Virus record (IMG/VR): IMGVR_UViG_3300009550_000069
Location: 1-22,147 of that record
Length of the DNA: 22,147 nucleotides
Source: a virus
Direction: 5' to 3' (one strand)
The notes under the pieces are model-generated. The model was not told the origin of the DNA. It saw only the letters and a list, made by a program, of their open reading frames with translations, and did no database searches. The position numbers and the translations under genes were made by a program. This document shows positions 6,261 through 14,884 of this stretch, piece after piece. Each line of letters opens with the position of its first letter. Within the stretch, counting starts at the first letter, position 1.

Positions 6261-7416
6261 TTCCATTCTCCTCGTTAACTTGTTCACCTAAAGGATTCAC
6301 ACCTTCATCAACCTTAGTGTAAAGGTCAAGGAAAGATGCTTTGGTGTCTTCATCGAACCTTGCAAGACACACCTCAATAGACTTCAACTTGTCGTTGAAC
6401 ATTGAGAATGCTTTTGCAATGTGAACCAACCTTCTAGTTGAAATCACTTCGTCAACTGCACCCTCGTAAAAAGACTTTCTGATTACATCAGCCCAGTCAA
6501 CAAGTTTGTTTGCAAACTCATCATCGTTGACACCAAGAATTGCAAAGTCACCCTTGACAATTTTTTTCTCAGTAACCACTGGTGGGTATTCTTGTTCAAG
6601 ACAAATTGCAAACCTTTCAAGGAATGCTTCGTTCAAGATGTTAGTACCAATGAACCTACCATCCTCAGAACCTTTACCTTTAGTGTTTGCAGTTGCAACC
6701 ACTGTAAATCCAGGCTCTGGTTTGACAAACTCACCAGTCTTCTTGATTAGATAACCACCACCTTCTAGGATGGATTGTAAACACATAATCTTGTTAGATG
6801 CAAGGTCAACCTCATCAAGAAGTAACACTGCACCTTTTCTCATTGCTTTGAGAACAGGGCCTTCTTTGAAGACAATGTTACCATTGATTAGAGTATTTGA
6901 ACCAATCAAATCATCCTCATCTGTCTCGATGGTGATGTTAACTCTGAATAACTCCTTCTTGAGTTTTGCACAAATTTGTTCGACCATCAAAGTCTTACCA
7001 TTACCACTCAAACCAGTAATGAATACTGGAAAGAAGATACCAGACTTGAGGATTGACTTAAGGTCTTTGAAGTGACCAAAAGGAACATAGTTATCCATAA
7101 CCGATGGGATAACTGAAATATTCTCATCGAGAACATTCATACCAACATTTGCAACTGGTACTGGAACTGTCTCGACAGTTTGAACAGCTTGCACTGTAGG
7201 TGCAACTGGTTCTGCATAATTTTCTGAAACTACAGACTTAATTGAATAAGTACCATAACCAGCTTTGAATTGTGGTTTTCTAATCAACCACGATGGGAAA
7301 GGAATATTTGCATTGTCACAAATTTTCCTAACTGTCGATTTTGAAAACTCGACTTGATTTGGATATTGTTCTGCACAGGCATCCAAGAACCTATAATGAT
7401 TAGCATTCAAATTCAT
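6241..7416 (-). CDS. cobS: CobS/MoxR-like AAA+ ATPase (391 aa)
   Basis: This is an AAA+ ATPase of the MoxR/CobS group. Motifs seen are Walker A GLSGNGKT (135-142), Walker B LLLDEVD (198-204), sensor 1 ATAN (241-244) and LERF (267-270), the usual site of the arginine finger. The first 60 residues form a small helical domain, followed by a Val/Pro/Thr-rich linker (65-95). In cobaltochelatase CobS works with the VWA protein CobT. Marine phages carry cobS homologues whose biochemical role is not settled. Here the CobT-like VWA protein is encoded directly upstream, supporting a chaperone-like ATPase/VWA pair rather than stand-alone cobalamin synthesis; no CobN or cobalamin gene is present. It has its own promoter (7458-7487) and a GAGG Shine-Dalgarno sequence before ATG 7414-7416. 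Confidence 0.85.
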   Translation of the reverse strand: MNLNANHYRFLDACAEQYPNQVEFSKSTVRKICDNANIPFPSWLIRKPQFKAGYGTYSIKSVVSENYAEPVAPTVQAVQTVETVPVPVANVGMNVLDENISVIPSVMDNYVPFGHFKDLKSILKSGIFFPVFITGLSGNGKTLMVEQICAKLKKELFRVNITIETDEDDLIGSNTLINGNIVFKEGPVLKAMRKGAVLLLDEVDLASNKIMCLQSILEGGGYLIKKTGEFVKPEPGFTVVATANTKGKGSEDGRFIGTNILNEAFLERFAICLEQEYPPVVTEKKIVKGDFAILGVNDDEFANKLVDWADVIRKSFYEGAVDEVISTRRLVHIAKAFSMFNDKLKSIEVCLARFDEDTKASFLDLYTKVDEGVNPLGEQVNEENGNDELDI

Positions 7417-7457
7417 AATTTAACCTCACTTGTTTTTGAATAATTTTCCATAGTTGT

Positions 7458-7487
7458 ATTATACCAAAATGTGTACCCATCATGCAA
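7458..7487 (-). promoter_or_regulatory. GGTACA-class promoter of the CobS-like gene
   Basis: On the minus strand: TTGCAT, 4 nt, GGTACA (7472-7477), 8 nt, TATAAT (7458-7463). The -35 to -10 spacer is 18 nt. This is the same geometry as three other sites in the window. It overlaps the 3' end of the CobT-like gene and gives a leader of about 35 nt with a GAGG ribosome-binding site. Confidence 0.72.
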
Positions 7488-9777
7488 CCTTCTTAACGAA
7501 GTGTTGAAGAATTTTTCTTTGGGACATTTTGTTGTTACCCATTCTTTTCATTGCACCCTTCAATGCTTGTTTACTTGCACCAACTTGTACATCTAAAGTA
7601 TCATCTTCTGACACGATACCCATTTTCTTTTTGTTTAGAATGTAGAACTCATTGTATCCACTCTTATCAGTAGTCTCAACTTTGTATCCACCTTCTTTTC
7701 TGAATAACTTGTATCCTTCTGCTTTGACATCCCAGTCTTGGTATTCACCAGCAAACTTGTCAACAGCACCATCAAATTCTCTGTGTTTGTTAGGACAAAT
7801 AAAGAACCCAACTGTATCAACACCAGTAGTTTGTTCAATCCATTTCAGAAGATTGTCTGTACCTTTGTAGTCATTACCAGTTCTGTAAATGTAAGTGTTT
7901 TTAGTTCTTCTATCGTGGAAGTACTGGTCAGTACCATACCCCATGCAACCTAATCTGAAACTGTCACCATCTGTGAGAGTAACAAATTGTAGTTTGTCAA
8001 TTGAATAATTGTGTTTGAAGTCTGCAATGTAATCTCTCATAATCATTAGTGATTCATCGAGAGGTGTACCACCTAGACCATAGTTGTATGCATATCCATG
8101 ATTAGCATCAAATCTGTCACCCTTTTGGTGGTAGTATCTTCCACCACACATTGATTCAAGTTGTGCATTCATAACTACTGAAGCTTCAAAGAAATCTCTT
8201 TTGTTCATTTTGTCAGTGAATAGTTCTAGAAGTTTAAATCCAGACTTTAGATTAAAACCTTTTCTTTCATCATCGTAATCATACTCTCTGTCAGTATCTT
8301 CTCTCCATGCATCTGTAAATGCATATACTCTGTGAGGAATACCAACCCTTCTACAGAACATTGTAAGAACTATAGATTGTTCATATGTCTCTCTGATTGC
8401 ATCATACATAGAACCAGACCAATCAACCAACATAATCATACCATGATTTTTACCATCAGGCACGATAGTTGCTCTTTTGAAAATATCATCCTTGAGTAAG
8501 TACTGGTGGATTTTTGACATATCAATTTCACCAGTTTTTGCAGACATTGACTTCTTGTATGCATCTGCAGCTTTTCTCATATCGAATTCTTTTGCCATGT
8601 AGTTAATGACATTCTTATTGTGGTCAAAGAACTTTTGAGTATACTCTCTAGAGTTTGCAATAGTATCAACACCACCATACTCTTCAAGAACTTTGTTTAT
8701 TTCATTAGTAATATCTGAAATCATTTGTTTGTAAGGAATAGTAACATCAGCTGCTTTATGTTCCTTAGAATTGAAATCTAGATAACTAGGTTCTCTATCC
8801 CATCTATCAGTTTCTTTGTGAAGTTTGTCTTCATTGTTTCTGAAATTCTTATCAGTAACAGATTCGTTTGCAGTAGGTTCTGCATTACCACTTTCACCAC
8901 CCTCTTCACCAAACTCACCACCATTTAGGTTTTGAGATTTAGGAACTTCGATATCACCTTCACCAGTGGTTTCTTCATCACCTTCTTCACCATCTTCATC
9001 TGAATCTGAACCCTCTGCACCTTTTGTACCATCTTCTGATTCTTCCTCAGACTCTTCCTCTGATTCCATACCACCACCAATTGAATCTTCTGCATCACCC
9101 TCACCTTCTTGTTCATCGAAGTCTTGAGGGATTGCATCACCATCACCTTCTGCTGTCTCAACTGACATTGCAGAAGTATCTGTTTGTGGCTGTAATTCTT
9201 CTAACTTAGATAACTCATAAAGATAGTCTGCAACCTTGACTACCTTTTCCCAAGTATCCATTTTAGTATCAATTTGATTTACGATTTTTTGTTCTTCTTT
9301 AGAGAACTCAACCATAAGAGAATGACCAATCTTGAAGTAAAGATTAATTCTATCTATGAATGCAAGTTTATTTACATCATAACCTTTGACTCCAAAGAAG
9401 TCTAAGTCTAAGTGTAACTCTTTGTATGCATCATAGAAGATTCTTCTAAGACCAGCATATTTGTTTTTGATATGTTTCTCAATCCTAACATCTTCTAAGA
9501 CATTAAGATATCCTTTGTATGTTGCACCCTTTTCTGATACTGCATCATGCCATCCATCTGGTGGAGTAATAAGTGCATGACCAACCTCATGACCCATGAA
9601 TAAGTCATATAGTTGATTAGACATTTCGTCCTTAAGAATAGGACAAACTAACTTCCTATTCTTTGGTTCGAAATATGCAGTAGGGACTTTTTTATGTTCT
9701 ATAACTAAATCCTCTGTAGCAAGTAATCTTGCAAGAGAATCTTTTCTTGTTCTAAGTATTTGTGTATTTGACCTCAT
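7480..9777 (-). CDS. CobT-like protein: HExxH metallopeptidase-like domain plus VWA domain (765 aa)
   Basis: The N-terminal domain carries GHEVGHAL (HEVGH at 63-67), a zinc metallopeptidase signature, followed by NVLEDVRIE (92-100), whose Glu could be the third ligand. Residues 205-300 are an extremely acidic, Gly/Ser/Glu/Asp linker. The C-terminal part is a von Willebrand A domain with the MIDAS motif DWSGS (452-456) and a later TLTDGDS. CobT and the peptidase/VWA proteins that pair with MoxR ATPases share this order. With the CobS-like ATPase just downstream it probably forms a two-component remodelling machine; the target is unknown. The ATG (9775-9777) lies 6 nt after a TATAAT box and has no Shine-Dalgarno sequence, so a leaderless mRNA is likely. 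Confidence 0.82.
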   Translation of the reverse strand: MRSNTQILRTRKDSLARLLATEDLVIEHKKVPTAYFEPKNRKLVCPILKDEMSNQLYDLFMGHEVGHALITPPDGWHDAVSEKGATYKGYLNVLEDVRIEKHIKNKYAGLRRIFYDAYKELHLDLDFFGVKGYDVNKLAFIDRINLYFKIGHSLMVEFSKEEQKIVNQIDTKMDTWEKVVKVADYLYELSKLEELQPQTDTSAMSVETAEGDGDAIPQDFDEQEGEGDAEDSIGGGMESEEESEEESEDGTKGAEGSDSDEDGEEGDEETTGEGDIEVPKSQNLNGGEFGEEGGESGNAEPTANESVTDKNFRNNEDKLHKETDRWDREPSYLDFNSKEHKAADVTIPYKQMISDITNEINKVLEEYGGVDTIANSREYTQKFFDHNKNVINYMAKEFDMRKAADAYKKSMSAKTGEIDMSKIHQYLLKDDIFKRATIVPDGKNHGMIMLVDWSGSMYDAIRETYEQSIVLTMFCRRVGIPHRVYAFTDAWREDTDREYDYDDERKGFNLKSGFKLLELFTDKMNKRDFFEASVVMNAQLESMCGGRYYHQKGDRFDANHGYAYNYGLGGTPLDESLMIMRDYIADFKHNYSIDKLQFVTLTDGDSFRLGCMGYGTDQYFHDRRTKNTYIYRTGNDYKGTDNLLKWIEQTTGVDTVGFFICPNKHREFDGAVDKFAGEYQDWDVKAEGYKLFRKEGGYKVETTDKSGYNEFYILNKKKMGIVSEDDTLDVQVGASKQALKGAMKRMGNNKMSQRKILQHFVKKVA

Positions 9778-9783
9778 GTAGCT

Positions 9784-9813
9784 ATTATATAAAAAAGTGT
9801 ACCCCTGTGTCTA
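9784..9813 (-). promoter_or_regulatory. GGTACA-class promoter of the CobT-like gene
   Basis: On the minus strand: TAGACA (9808-9813), 4 nt, GGTACA (9798-9803), 8 nt, TATAAT (9784-9789), with an 18-nt spacer. The start codon follows 6 nt after the -10 hexamer, so transcription should begin at or next to the A of ATG. It sits between tRNA-Asp and the CobT-like gene. Confidence 0.74.
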
Positions 9814-9824
9814 CTACTTTATAT

Positions 9825-9899
9825 TGGCGGTCTGTAAGGGAATCGAACCCTTCTCTCCGCCGTGACAGGGCAGTGTTCTCACCGATGAACTAACAGACC
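9825..9899 (-). tRNA. trnD: tRNA-Asp (anticodon GTC)
   Basis: The minus strand folds into a complete cloverleaf. It has a 7-bp acceptor stem (GGTCTGT / ACAGACC), a D-arm stem GTTC/GAAC, an anticodon stem CTGCC/GGCGG with one G-T pair, loop CTGTCAC giving anticodon GTC, and a T-arm AAGGG-TTCGATT-CCCTT. The discriminator base is G, as expected for Asp, and the 3' CCA is encoded. It is preceded by a GGTACA-class promoter ending about 9 nt upstream. It probably supplements translation of GAC/GAU codons, which should be common in this acidic-protein-rich genome; that role is inference. Confidence 0.95.
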
Positions 9900-9908
9900 G
9901 AATTATGT

Positions 9909-9938
9909 ATTATATAGGAATGTGTACCTATGAGTCAA
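9909..9938 (-). promoter_or_regulatory. GGTACA-class promoter of tRNA-Asp
   Basis: On the minus strand: TTGACT (9933-9938), 4 nt, GGTACA (9923-9928), 8 nt, TATAAT (9909-9914), with an 18-nt spacer. The predicted start is within a few bases of the tRNA 5' end. The site overlaps the last codons of the 263-aa oxygenase gene. Confidence 0.74.
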
Positions 9939-10719
9939 TCTTTTCGATATTATAGGTTTTTGCCCACCACTTACGAATTGGATGAGAGTTGATACCAACA
10001 TTAACTTTTTCTGGGTCTGGATTTCTAATAAGACCTCTCCAGTTCACATCTGGAGTACCATGTGTACCATGAGATTGTAGTTCCATTTGTTCTGGTTGAG
10101 AAGTATACCATATTGGTGCAGTATATCTATCTTCTTCTCCATGTGCTGGATTCACACCATGAAAATGTTTCATACTTTCAAATATTACTGCTGTTCCTTG
10201 TTCTGGTTTTAAGAGAGTACCATCTTCAAAGAATGTTTCTCCACCTTCAAAGTTGTCATTAAGATACAAGATAGATGCATAGTCTGTAAAAGGAACTACA
10301 TTAATAACATCTTCTTCGTTGGTCATTCCTTCAAGTTCAGTTCCTTCTCTTGCATGTATTGGAACTTCATATAGTGGTTTTGCCATAACATCAATATGCA
10401 TTTCTTGACCTTTACCTTCTGGCCACCACATAATTTCAGTTTGTTCTGGATATGCCATTTCACCATAAACTTTCCAGATTTCAGATATTGCTTTATATTG
10501 ATATTCTGCTAGAATTCTTTTGACATGAATATTACGAATACTGACCATAGGTATCCTACGACCATTGTATTGTTCAGCTGCATCATCATGTGTAACTAAA
10601 TTAAAATTACTCTGGTGATACTTTATCAGCTTCTGACACTGTTCCTTTGTTAGACAATTCTTGATTGTTGCTACGATATTCTTTGGCAACTTGTACGAAT
10701 TGTTTTCTGATTCTTGCAT
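9928..10719 (-). CDS. 2OG-Fe(II) oxygenase (263 aa)
   Basis: This is a prolyl-4-hydroxylase-like dioxygenase. The double-stranded beta-helix core carries MHIDVM (H108, D110), the strand pair YLNDNFEGGETFF, the GTAVIF segment, distal H187 in HFHGVNPA and R198 in DRYTAPIWY, which would bind 2-oxoglutarate. The N-terminus (NIVATIKNCLTKEQCQKLIKY) matches the usual opening helix of such enzymes. The first part of the gene therefore seems genuinely coding although it overlaps the deformylase gene by 113 nt in another frame. The start ATG (10717-10719) has only a weak purine-rich upstream sequence. The substrate is unknown. Confidence 0.8.
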   Translation of the reverse strand: MQESENNSYKLPKNIVATIKNCLTKEQCQKLIKYHQSNFNLVTHDDAAEQYNGRRIPMVSIRNIHVKRILAEYQYKAISEIWKVYGEMAYPEQTEIMWWPEGKGQEMHIDVMAKPLYEVPIHAREGTELEGMTNEEDVINVVPFTDYASILYLNDNFEGGETFFEDGTLLKPEQGTAVIFESMKHFHGVNPAHGEEDRYTAPIWYTSQPEQMELQSHGTHGTPDVNWRGLIRNPDPEKVNVGINSHPIRKWWAKTYNIEKIDS

Positions 10720-11218
10720 ATTCTTTTTCTCTTTTCTGTTTCTTCTTTACTGCTCTTTCATATTTCAATCTAGATAAGTGGTCTGTAAACAGAATACCAT
10801 TTAAGTGGTCTAACTCGTGTTGAAAACATCTTGCAGTCATTCCACTAAATTCCATTTCTTTTATATCTCCAGTTTCATCTTGCCACCTTGCACGAACCCA
10901 AGATGGTCTTTTTATATTTGCAAATATACCTTCACATCCACCAGTGAGACATCCTTCTTCAACTAGTTCTGTTTCTTCTGATACTTCTAATATTTCTGGA
11001 TTTGCAAAAAACATAGACTGTTCTTTGTTTTGACCTTTCATTACAAATACACGATACTCATATCCTATTTGATTTGCAGCTAATCCAACTCCACCCTCTT
11101 CAAACATCTTATCAATCATTTCGTTTTTTAGTTCGATTGGGTCTGTTGGTGGATTATCGAAATCAAAGAAAGGCATAGTCTTTCTTAATATATCATTATC
11201 TTTGGAAAGCAATTTCAT
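10607..11218 (-). CDS. def: peptide deformylase (203 aa)
   Basis: This enzyme removes the formyl group from the N-terminal methionine of nascent proteins and needs a divalent metal. All three family motifs are present: GVGLAANQ (43-50), EEGCLTGG (88-94 region, metal ligand C90) and HELDH (134-138). The catalytic core ends near residue 150. A lysine/arginine-rich C-terminal extension follows, and its last 37 residues or so are encoded in the overlap with the next gene. The start ATG (11216-11218) has an excellent AGGAGG Shine-Dalgarno sequence and overlaps the preceding oxygenase gene by 23 nt. Marine T4-like phages often carry such genes, thought to keep host translation or photosystem protein maturation active. 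Confidence 0.93.
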   Translation of the reverse strand: MKLLSKDNDILRKTMPFFDFDNPPTDPIELKNEMIDKMFEEGGVGLAANQIGYEYRVFVMKGQNKEQSMFFANPEILEVSEETELVEEGCLTGGCEGIFANIKRPSWVRARWQDETGDIKEMEFSGMTARCFQHELDHLNGILFTDHLSRLKYERAVKKKQKREKEYARIRKQFVQVAKEYRSNNQELSNKGTVSEADKVSPE

Positions 11219-11858
11219 CCCTGCCTCCTAAGTCTTCGTACCAACCTGTCACAATCCACTTCTCATCTGTAAGTGGTGGATTACCTCTATGGATATGTGT
11301 AAAGTATGCAGGCCATATTAAGAAATCACCCTTTCTTGGTTTTATTCTTATACCTTGATGTAAGAACTCTAGTTCTCCACCCTCTTCTACATCGTTTAAA
11401 AATAATGCATATGCTAAAACTCTTCTAGGTAATGATGCGTTCCACTCACAATGCCAAACATGATATCCTTCGCCTGGAAGTGTTTTTTGTATTTTAGCTT
11501 CATGTGCAACTGGAGTACCAACATGTGGTACTTGTATAGTATATCGTCTGACTATTTCGTTATTTAAATATTTAAAAAAGTCATCAAACTCATGAGTTAA
11601 TGAAAGTTCTTCCCATTCATATTTGTTTATACCCACATGATTGTCTGACTTCTCAAGTGGATGAGCATCTTCTGATTCCTGTCTGTTTCTTGCATGTATA
11701 CCATTTCTATGACACCAGTTCCAATAATCAAAAAAATGTTGGATATGGTCTTCTTCAAAGAAGTTTCTAAAAACTCCAATAAAGCTTGCAATCTCTACTA
11801 TTCTTTGGTCTTCCTCTAATGGTTTGGTAAGTTCATTTTCACGATGTTTTAATTGCAT
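11196..11858 (-). CDS. 2OG-Fe(II) oxygenase, prolyl-4-hydroxylase-like (220 aa)
   Basis: The C-terminal half shows the beta-helix core: VWHCEWN (H136, E138 as first iron ligands), YALFLNDVEEGGELEF, KPRKGDFLIWPAYFTHIHRG (H188 the probable distal ligand) and K200 or a nearby residue for 2-oxoglutarate, ending in TGWYEDL. H-x-E in place of the commoner H-x-D is tolerated in some members. The start ATG (11856-11858) has an AGGAG Shine-Dalgarno sequence at good spacing and lies 8 nt after gene 46. It shares an operon with the deformylase. Substrate not predictable. Confidence 0.78.
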   Translation of the reverse strand: MQLKHRENELTKPLEEDQRIVEIASFIGVFRNFFEEDHIQHFFDYWNWCHRNGIHARNRQESEDAHPLEKSDNHVGINKYEWEELSLTHEFDDFFKYLNNEIVRRYTIQVPHVGTPVAHEAKIQKTLPGEGYHVWHCEWNASLPRRVLAYALFLNDVEEGGELEFLHQGIRIKPRKGDFLIWPAYFTHIHRGNPPLTDEKWIVTGWYEDLGGRDEIAFQR

Positions 11859-11866
11859 AATAACTC

Positions 11867-13582
11867 CTACTTACTATCTACTATTCTACTAAAATTCTTC
11901 ACTTTTTCAAATGTCATAGTATGTCTAAATTTTTCTCTTAATACATCACCTTTGTGAGATATGATAAAGGTATTTGTATCACCATCTAGAGTATGTAGTA
12001 TCTTTAAAAACTCCTCTGTTCCACCTTCATCTAATGAACTATCAAACACTTCATCTAATACTAAAAGGTTTGTATTTACACTATTTTTTAATTTTGCAAT
12101 AGCTCTCCATGTAAACAATAGTGCAAGGTCAATTCTCATCTTTTCACCTTCACTAAAGTTTGCATATGAGAATGCATCACGATATCTTGATTTAATAGAC
12201 TCATTGAATCCTTCATCAAGATTAAACTGTACAAAGAAGTCCATCGATGCAAGATACTTGTTGATTAACTTATTCATAATAGGTAAGTACTGTCTTATGA
12301 TTTTAGTTTTGATACCACTATCTTGTAATAAAGAACCAGCAATATCAAAGTAAGATTTTTGTTCTAATTGTGCTTTCTTTAGTGCATGTTTACTTTTTAA
12401 GACATGTTCTTCTCTTCCCAATTTAAAAGAGTCGTCTGTTACATTTTCAGTTCGTAACTTTTCTATCTCTGCATTTATTTTTGTGATGTATTGATTAGAC
12501 GCAGATATCTCATTCTGTTTTTGTGCAACTTGTCTGTTGATAGAGTCGACCTTGCTTTGAATCTTTTCGATTTCTTCGATTCGTTCATTAATTGATAGGA
12601 TGTTTTTGGTGATTTCCTCGATGCCTTTGTCAACTTCAAATACCTTTCCTGTTGTTTCTGATATCTTCTCTTGTTTAAAGTCATCTTCCATATCTCTGTG
12701 ACATGTGGGACATTCGTCATTATCCTCATAGAATTTTATCTCCTCTTGTCCTCTTCGTTTTGCATTTTCTAATTGTTTTTGCAATTCAAGAGTCTTGGTT
12801 AGTTTCTGTTTTACTGATTCACTATCCGAAGATTCATTCTGTAGAGACTCAACTTCTTTTAACAATAAATTACATTCTTCTTGTACATTGTTAATATTTG
12901 TTTGAGCTTGTTCAACACTTTCATTAAACTCATTAATCTTTTTCTTACGATTATCACCAAGAGACTTGATGTGTTTTTTGTGAGTATCGATTCTGTCCTC
13001 TGAAAGTCGGATTTCATATTCTAAATCCTTAAGTCCATTTTTCAATGCAGACATTCTTGTTTTCAATAAATTATTCATGATAGAAAAAATATTGATATCT
13101 AAAATATCTTCTATAATACCTCTCCTATCATTCTGATTCATTTGCATGAATGGTGTGAAAGTTGAACTACCTAAAATAACTACCTGTGTAAAAGTTTTGT
13201 AATTAAGTTTTAGGATTTGTTTCTCAAGTTGCTCTTGGTAATCCCTCATCTTTGCGTCTTGATTAATAATTCTATCATTTAAGAATATTTCAAACACATT
13301 TGGTTTTGCACCTCGAACAACTCGATACTGCTTTGACCCAATTGCAAACTCAACCTCGACAATCATCCCTCTTTGGTTGACCGAGTTGATGAGAGAGTTC
13401 TTGGATATCTTACGAAATCCTTTTCCAAATAATCCAAAACATAGTGCATCTAACATTGTAGATTTACCACTACCATTTTCTCCTAATATAAGAGTTGCTT
13501 TTCGATTACCTAAAAAGACTTCTGTAAACTGGTTTCCTGTGGAAAGTAAATTTTTCCATTTAACTGATTTAAATTTTATCAT
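11867..13582 (-). CDS. 46: recombination endonuclease ATPase subunit (T4 gp46 / Rad50 homologue, 571 aa)
   Basis: This is the SMC-like ATPase that, with gp47, resects DNA ends for recombination-dependent replication and degrades host DNA. Motifs seen: Walker A GENGSGKS (34-41), a long coiled coil either side of a zinc hook CPTC (291-294), the ABC signature FSEGEKMRIDLAL and Walker B LLVLDEVFDSSLDE near the C-terminus. The length matches T4 gp46 (560 aa). The start overlaps the gp47 stop by 4 nt (ATGA), as expected for subunits made in fixed ratio. Confidence 0.96.
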   Translation of the reverse strand: MIKFKSVKWKNLLSTGNQFTEVFLGNRKATLILGENGSGKSTMLDALCFGLFGKGFRKISKNSLINSVNQRGMIVEVEFAIGSKQYRVVRGAKPNVFEIFLNDRIINQDAKMRDYQEQLEKQILKLNYKTFTQVVILGSSTFTPFMQMNQNDRRGIIEDILDINIFSIMNNLLKTRMSALKNGLKDLEYEIRLSEDRIDTHKKHIKSLGDNRKKKINEFNESVEQAQTNINNVQEECNLLLKEVESLQNESSDSESVKQKLTKTLELQKQLENAKRRGQEEIKFYEDNDECPTCHRDMEDDFKQEKISETTGKVFEVDKGIEEITKNILSINERIEEIEKIQSKVDSINRQVAQKQNEISASNQYITKINAEIEKLRTENVTDDSFKLGREEHVLKSKHALKKAQLEQKSYFDIAGSLLQDSGIKTKIIRQYLPIMNKLINKYLASMDFFVQFNLDEGFNESIKSRYRDAFSYANFSEGEKMRIDLALLFTWRAIAKLKNSVNTNLLVLDEVFDSSLDEGGTEEFLKILHTLDGDTNTFIISHKGDVLREKFRHTMTFEKVKNFSRIVDSK

Positions 13583-14640
13583 GAAGCTTCGTCTAATGCC
13601 TCCATGTATAGAGACCTAATTAATACCTCAAGGTGTTCTTTGTCTTTAACACCTTCCATTCCTTCAATATGTTTTGTTAATATTGTAAGTGTGTCCTCTG
13701 CATCTGATGCCATTTCTTCATCTGACATTTCACCAAGATTTCCATGGTCTTCTACTACTTTAAAATCAATAACATCTGCTTTGTTTAATTTTTCAATGAA
13801 TAGGTCAAACCAATATGGATTCTCTTTACTGATTACAATAACTTTTATATTCATATCTTTTAGATGTGAAAAGTCCATTTCAAGAATTTCTTCTTGAGTT
13901 AACTTTGTATCATCGTAAAAGATTTTTTCAAACATACGAATAGGGTTTTTGATTTTTTTCATTTCCCTTGTATCAGTATCAAAGATATGAAATCCTTTTG
14001 TATCTCCATAATCTGACCAAGTAAATTCCATTTGAGACCCTAGATAAGTAATATTATCCATAGTTGAACCAGTATGAAAGTGACCACTGTATACATGTTC
14101 AAATCGTATAAAGGTTTCTTTTGATGTACCATGGGATGAATAATAGCCAGGCATCATAATTGCACCTTCGATTTCTAAATGACCCATTGCAATTTGACCA
14201 TTAGTAAACTGCAAGTGTTCCATAGTATCATCTAAATTGTTTTTGTGTATCCAAGGAATCAAACATATTTTTAATCCATCATAGTCTTTTGTTATAGCAT
14301 CTTTATAGATTGTAATATTATCATATTTTAAAAGTGCTTCACATGAATTTACTTCACTAGTATTTTTGTAATACAAATCGTGATTACCAAGAATTAAATC
14401 CATAGTCATACCATTTGCAATTAGTGGTTCTATAAAATGTTCTTTGTTTTTTTGTAGTGATAAAAAGTTAATACCAGTTCGTTTATCAAAGTAATCACCT
14501 AAGTGAACTACATGTTTGATATCGTTTTCTATACAATAAGGGAAGAATACTTCCTCGTAGAATTTTCTCATGTATTCATGAAAATGAACACTGTCGTTTC
14601 TGATACCAGCATGGGTATCATTCAATACTGCAAATTTCAT
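13579..14640 (-). CDS. 47: recombination endonuclease nuclease subunit (T4 gp47 / Mre11 homologue, 353 aa)
   Basis: This is a calcineurin-like metallophosphoesterase that supplies nuclease activity to the gp46/gp47 complex. Phosphoesterase motifs appear in order: NDTHAG (D8, H10), HLGDYFDKR (D49), LGNHD (86-88), MGHLE and the C-terminal SGHFHTGS. The length is close to T4 gp47 (339 aa). It lies 1 nt after the 80-aa membrane-protein gene and overlaps gene 46 by 4 nt. Confidence 0.95.
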   Translation of the reverse strand: MKFAVLNDTHAGIRNDSVHFHEYMRKFYEEVFFPYCIENDIKHVVHLGDYFDKRTGINFLSLQKNKEHFIEPLIANGMTMDLILGNHDLYYKNTSEVNSCEALLKYDNITIYKDAITKDYDGLKICLIPWIHKNNLDDTMEHLQFTNGQIAMGHLEIEGAIMMPGYYSSHGTSKETFIRFEHVYSGHFHTGSTMDNITYLGSQMEFTWSDYGDTKGFHIFDTDTREMKKIKNPIRMFEKIFYDDTKLTQEEILEMDFSHLKDMNIKVIVISKENPYWFDLFIEKLNKADVIDFKVVEDHGNLGEMSDEEMASDAEDTLTILTKHIEGMEGVKDKEHLEVLIRSLYMEALDEAS

Positions 14641-14641
14641 A

Positions 14642-14884
14642 TTATTTTCCGACCATTAGGTCTATTACAAAAAAGTTGAATAACATAAATGATATAGCTC
14701 CGAACTGTACAAGACTTGCAATTACTACAAACTGCAATGCTCTATCTGCCCACCACTTACCTTCTGTATCGTGCCATTCCTTTACTTGTTCTGGTGTTGC
14801 ATTATCAGGCACCCAACGAATTCCTTGTTGTTGTGCTGTCTTTTGGTCTGGTGTTGTAAAGTCAAACTCCATTTGGTCATTCAT
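14642..14884 (-). CDS. small membrane protein (80 aa)
   Basis: No family is recognised. The first 45 residues are polar (MNDQMEFDFTTPDQKTAQQQ onward, with several Trp). The last 30 are strongly hydrophobic (VVIASLVQFGAISFMLFNFF), long enough for one membrane segment or a tight hairpin. The start overlaps the gp55 stop as ATGA. Position between gp55 and gp47 suggests co-expression, but no role can be assigned. Confidence 0.7.
   Translation of the reverse strand: MNDQMEFDFTTPDQKTAQQQGIRWVPDNATPEQVKEWHDTEGKWWADRALQFVVIASLVQFGAISFMLFNFFVIDLMVGK

Noticed and set aside
6261-6287. GTG start giving a 73-aa Zn-ribbon protein
   Set aside because: A GAGGAG sequence lies 7 nt before ATG 6258-6260, which fits much better.
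6241-7416. Cobalamin biosynthesis as the role of the CobS-like protein
   Set aside because: No other cobalamin gene is present, and the partner is a peptidase/VWA fusion, so the pathway assignment is not supported by context.
8925-9209. Frames on both strands over the acidic linker of the CobT-like gene
   Set aside because: They arise from the repetitive Glu/Asp/Gly codons; compositions (Met/Lys/Val or Leu/His only) are not protein-like.
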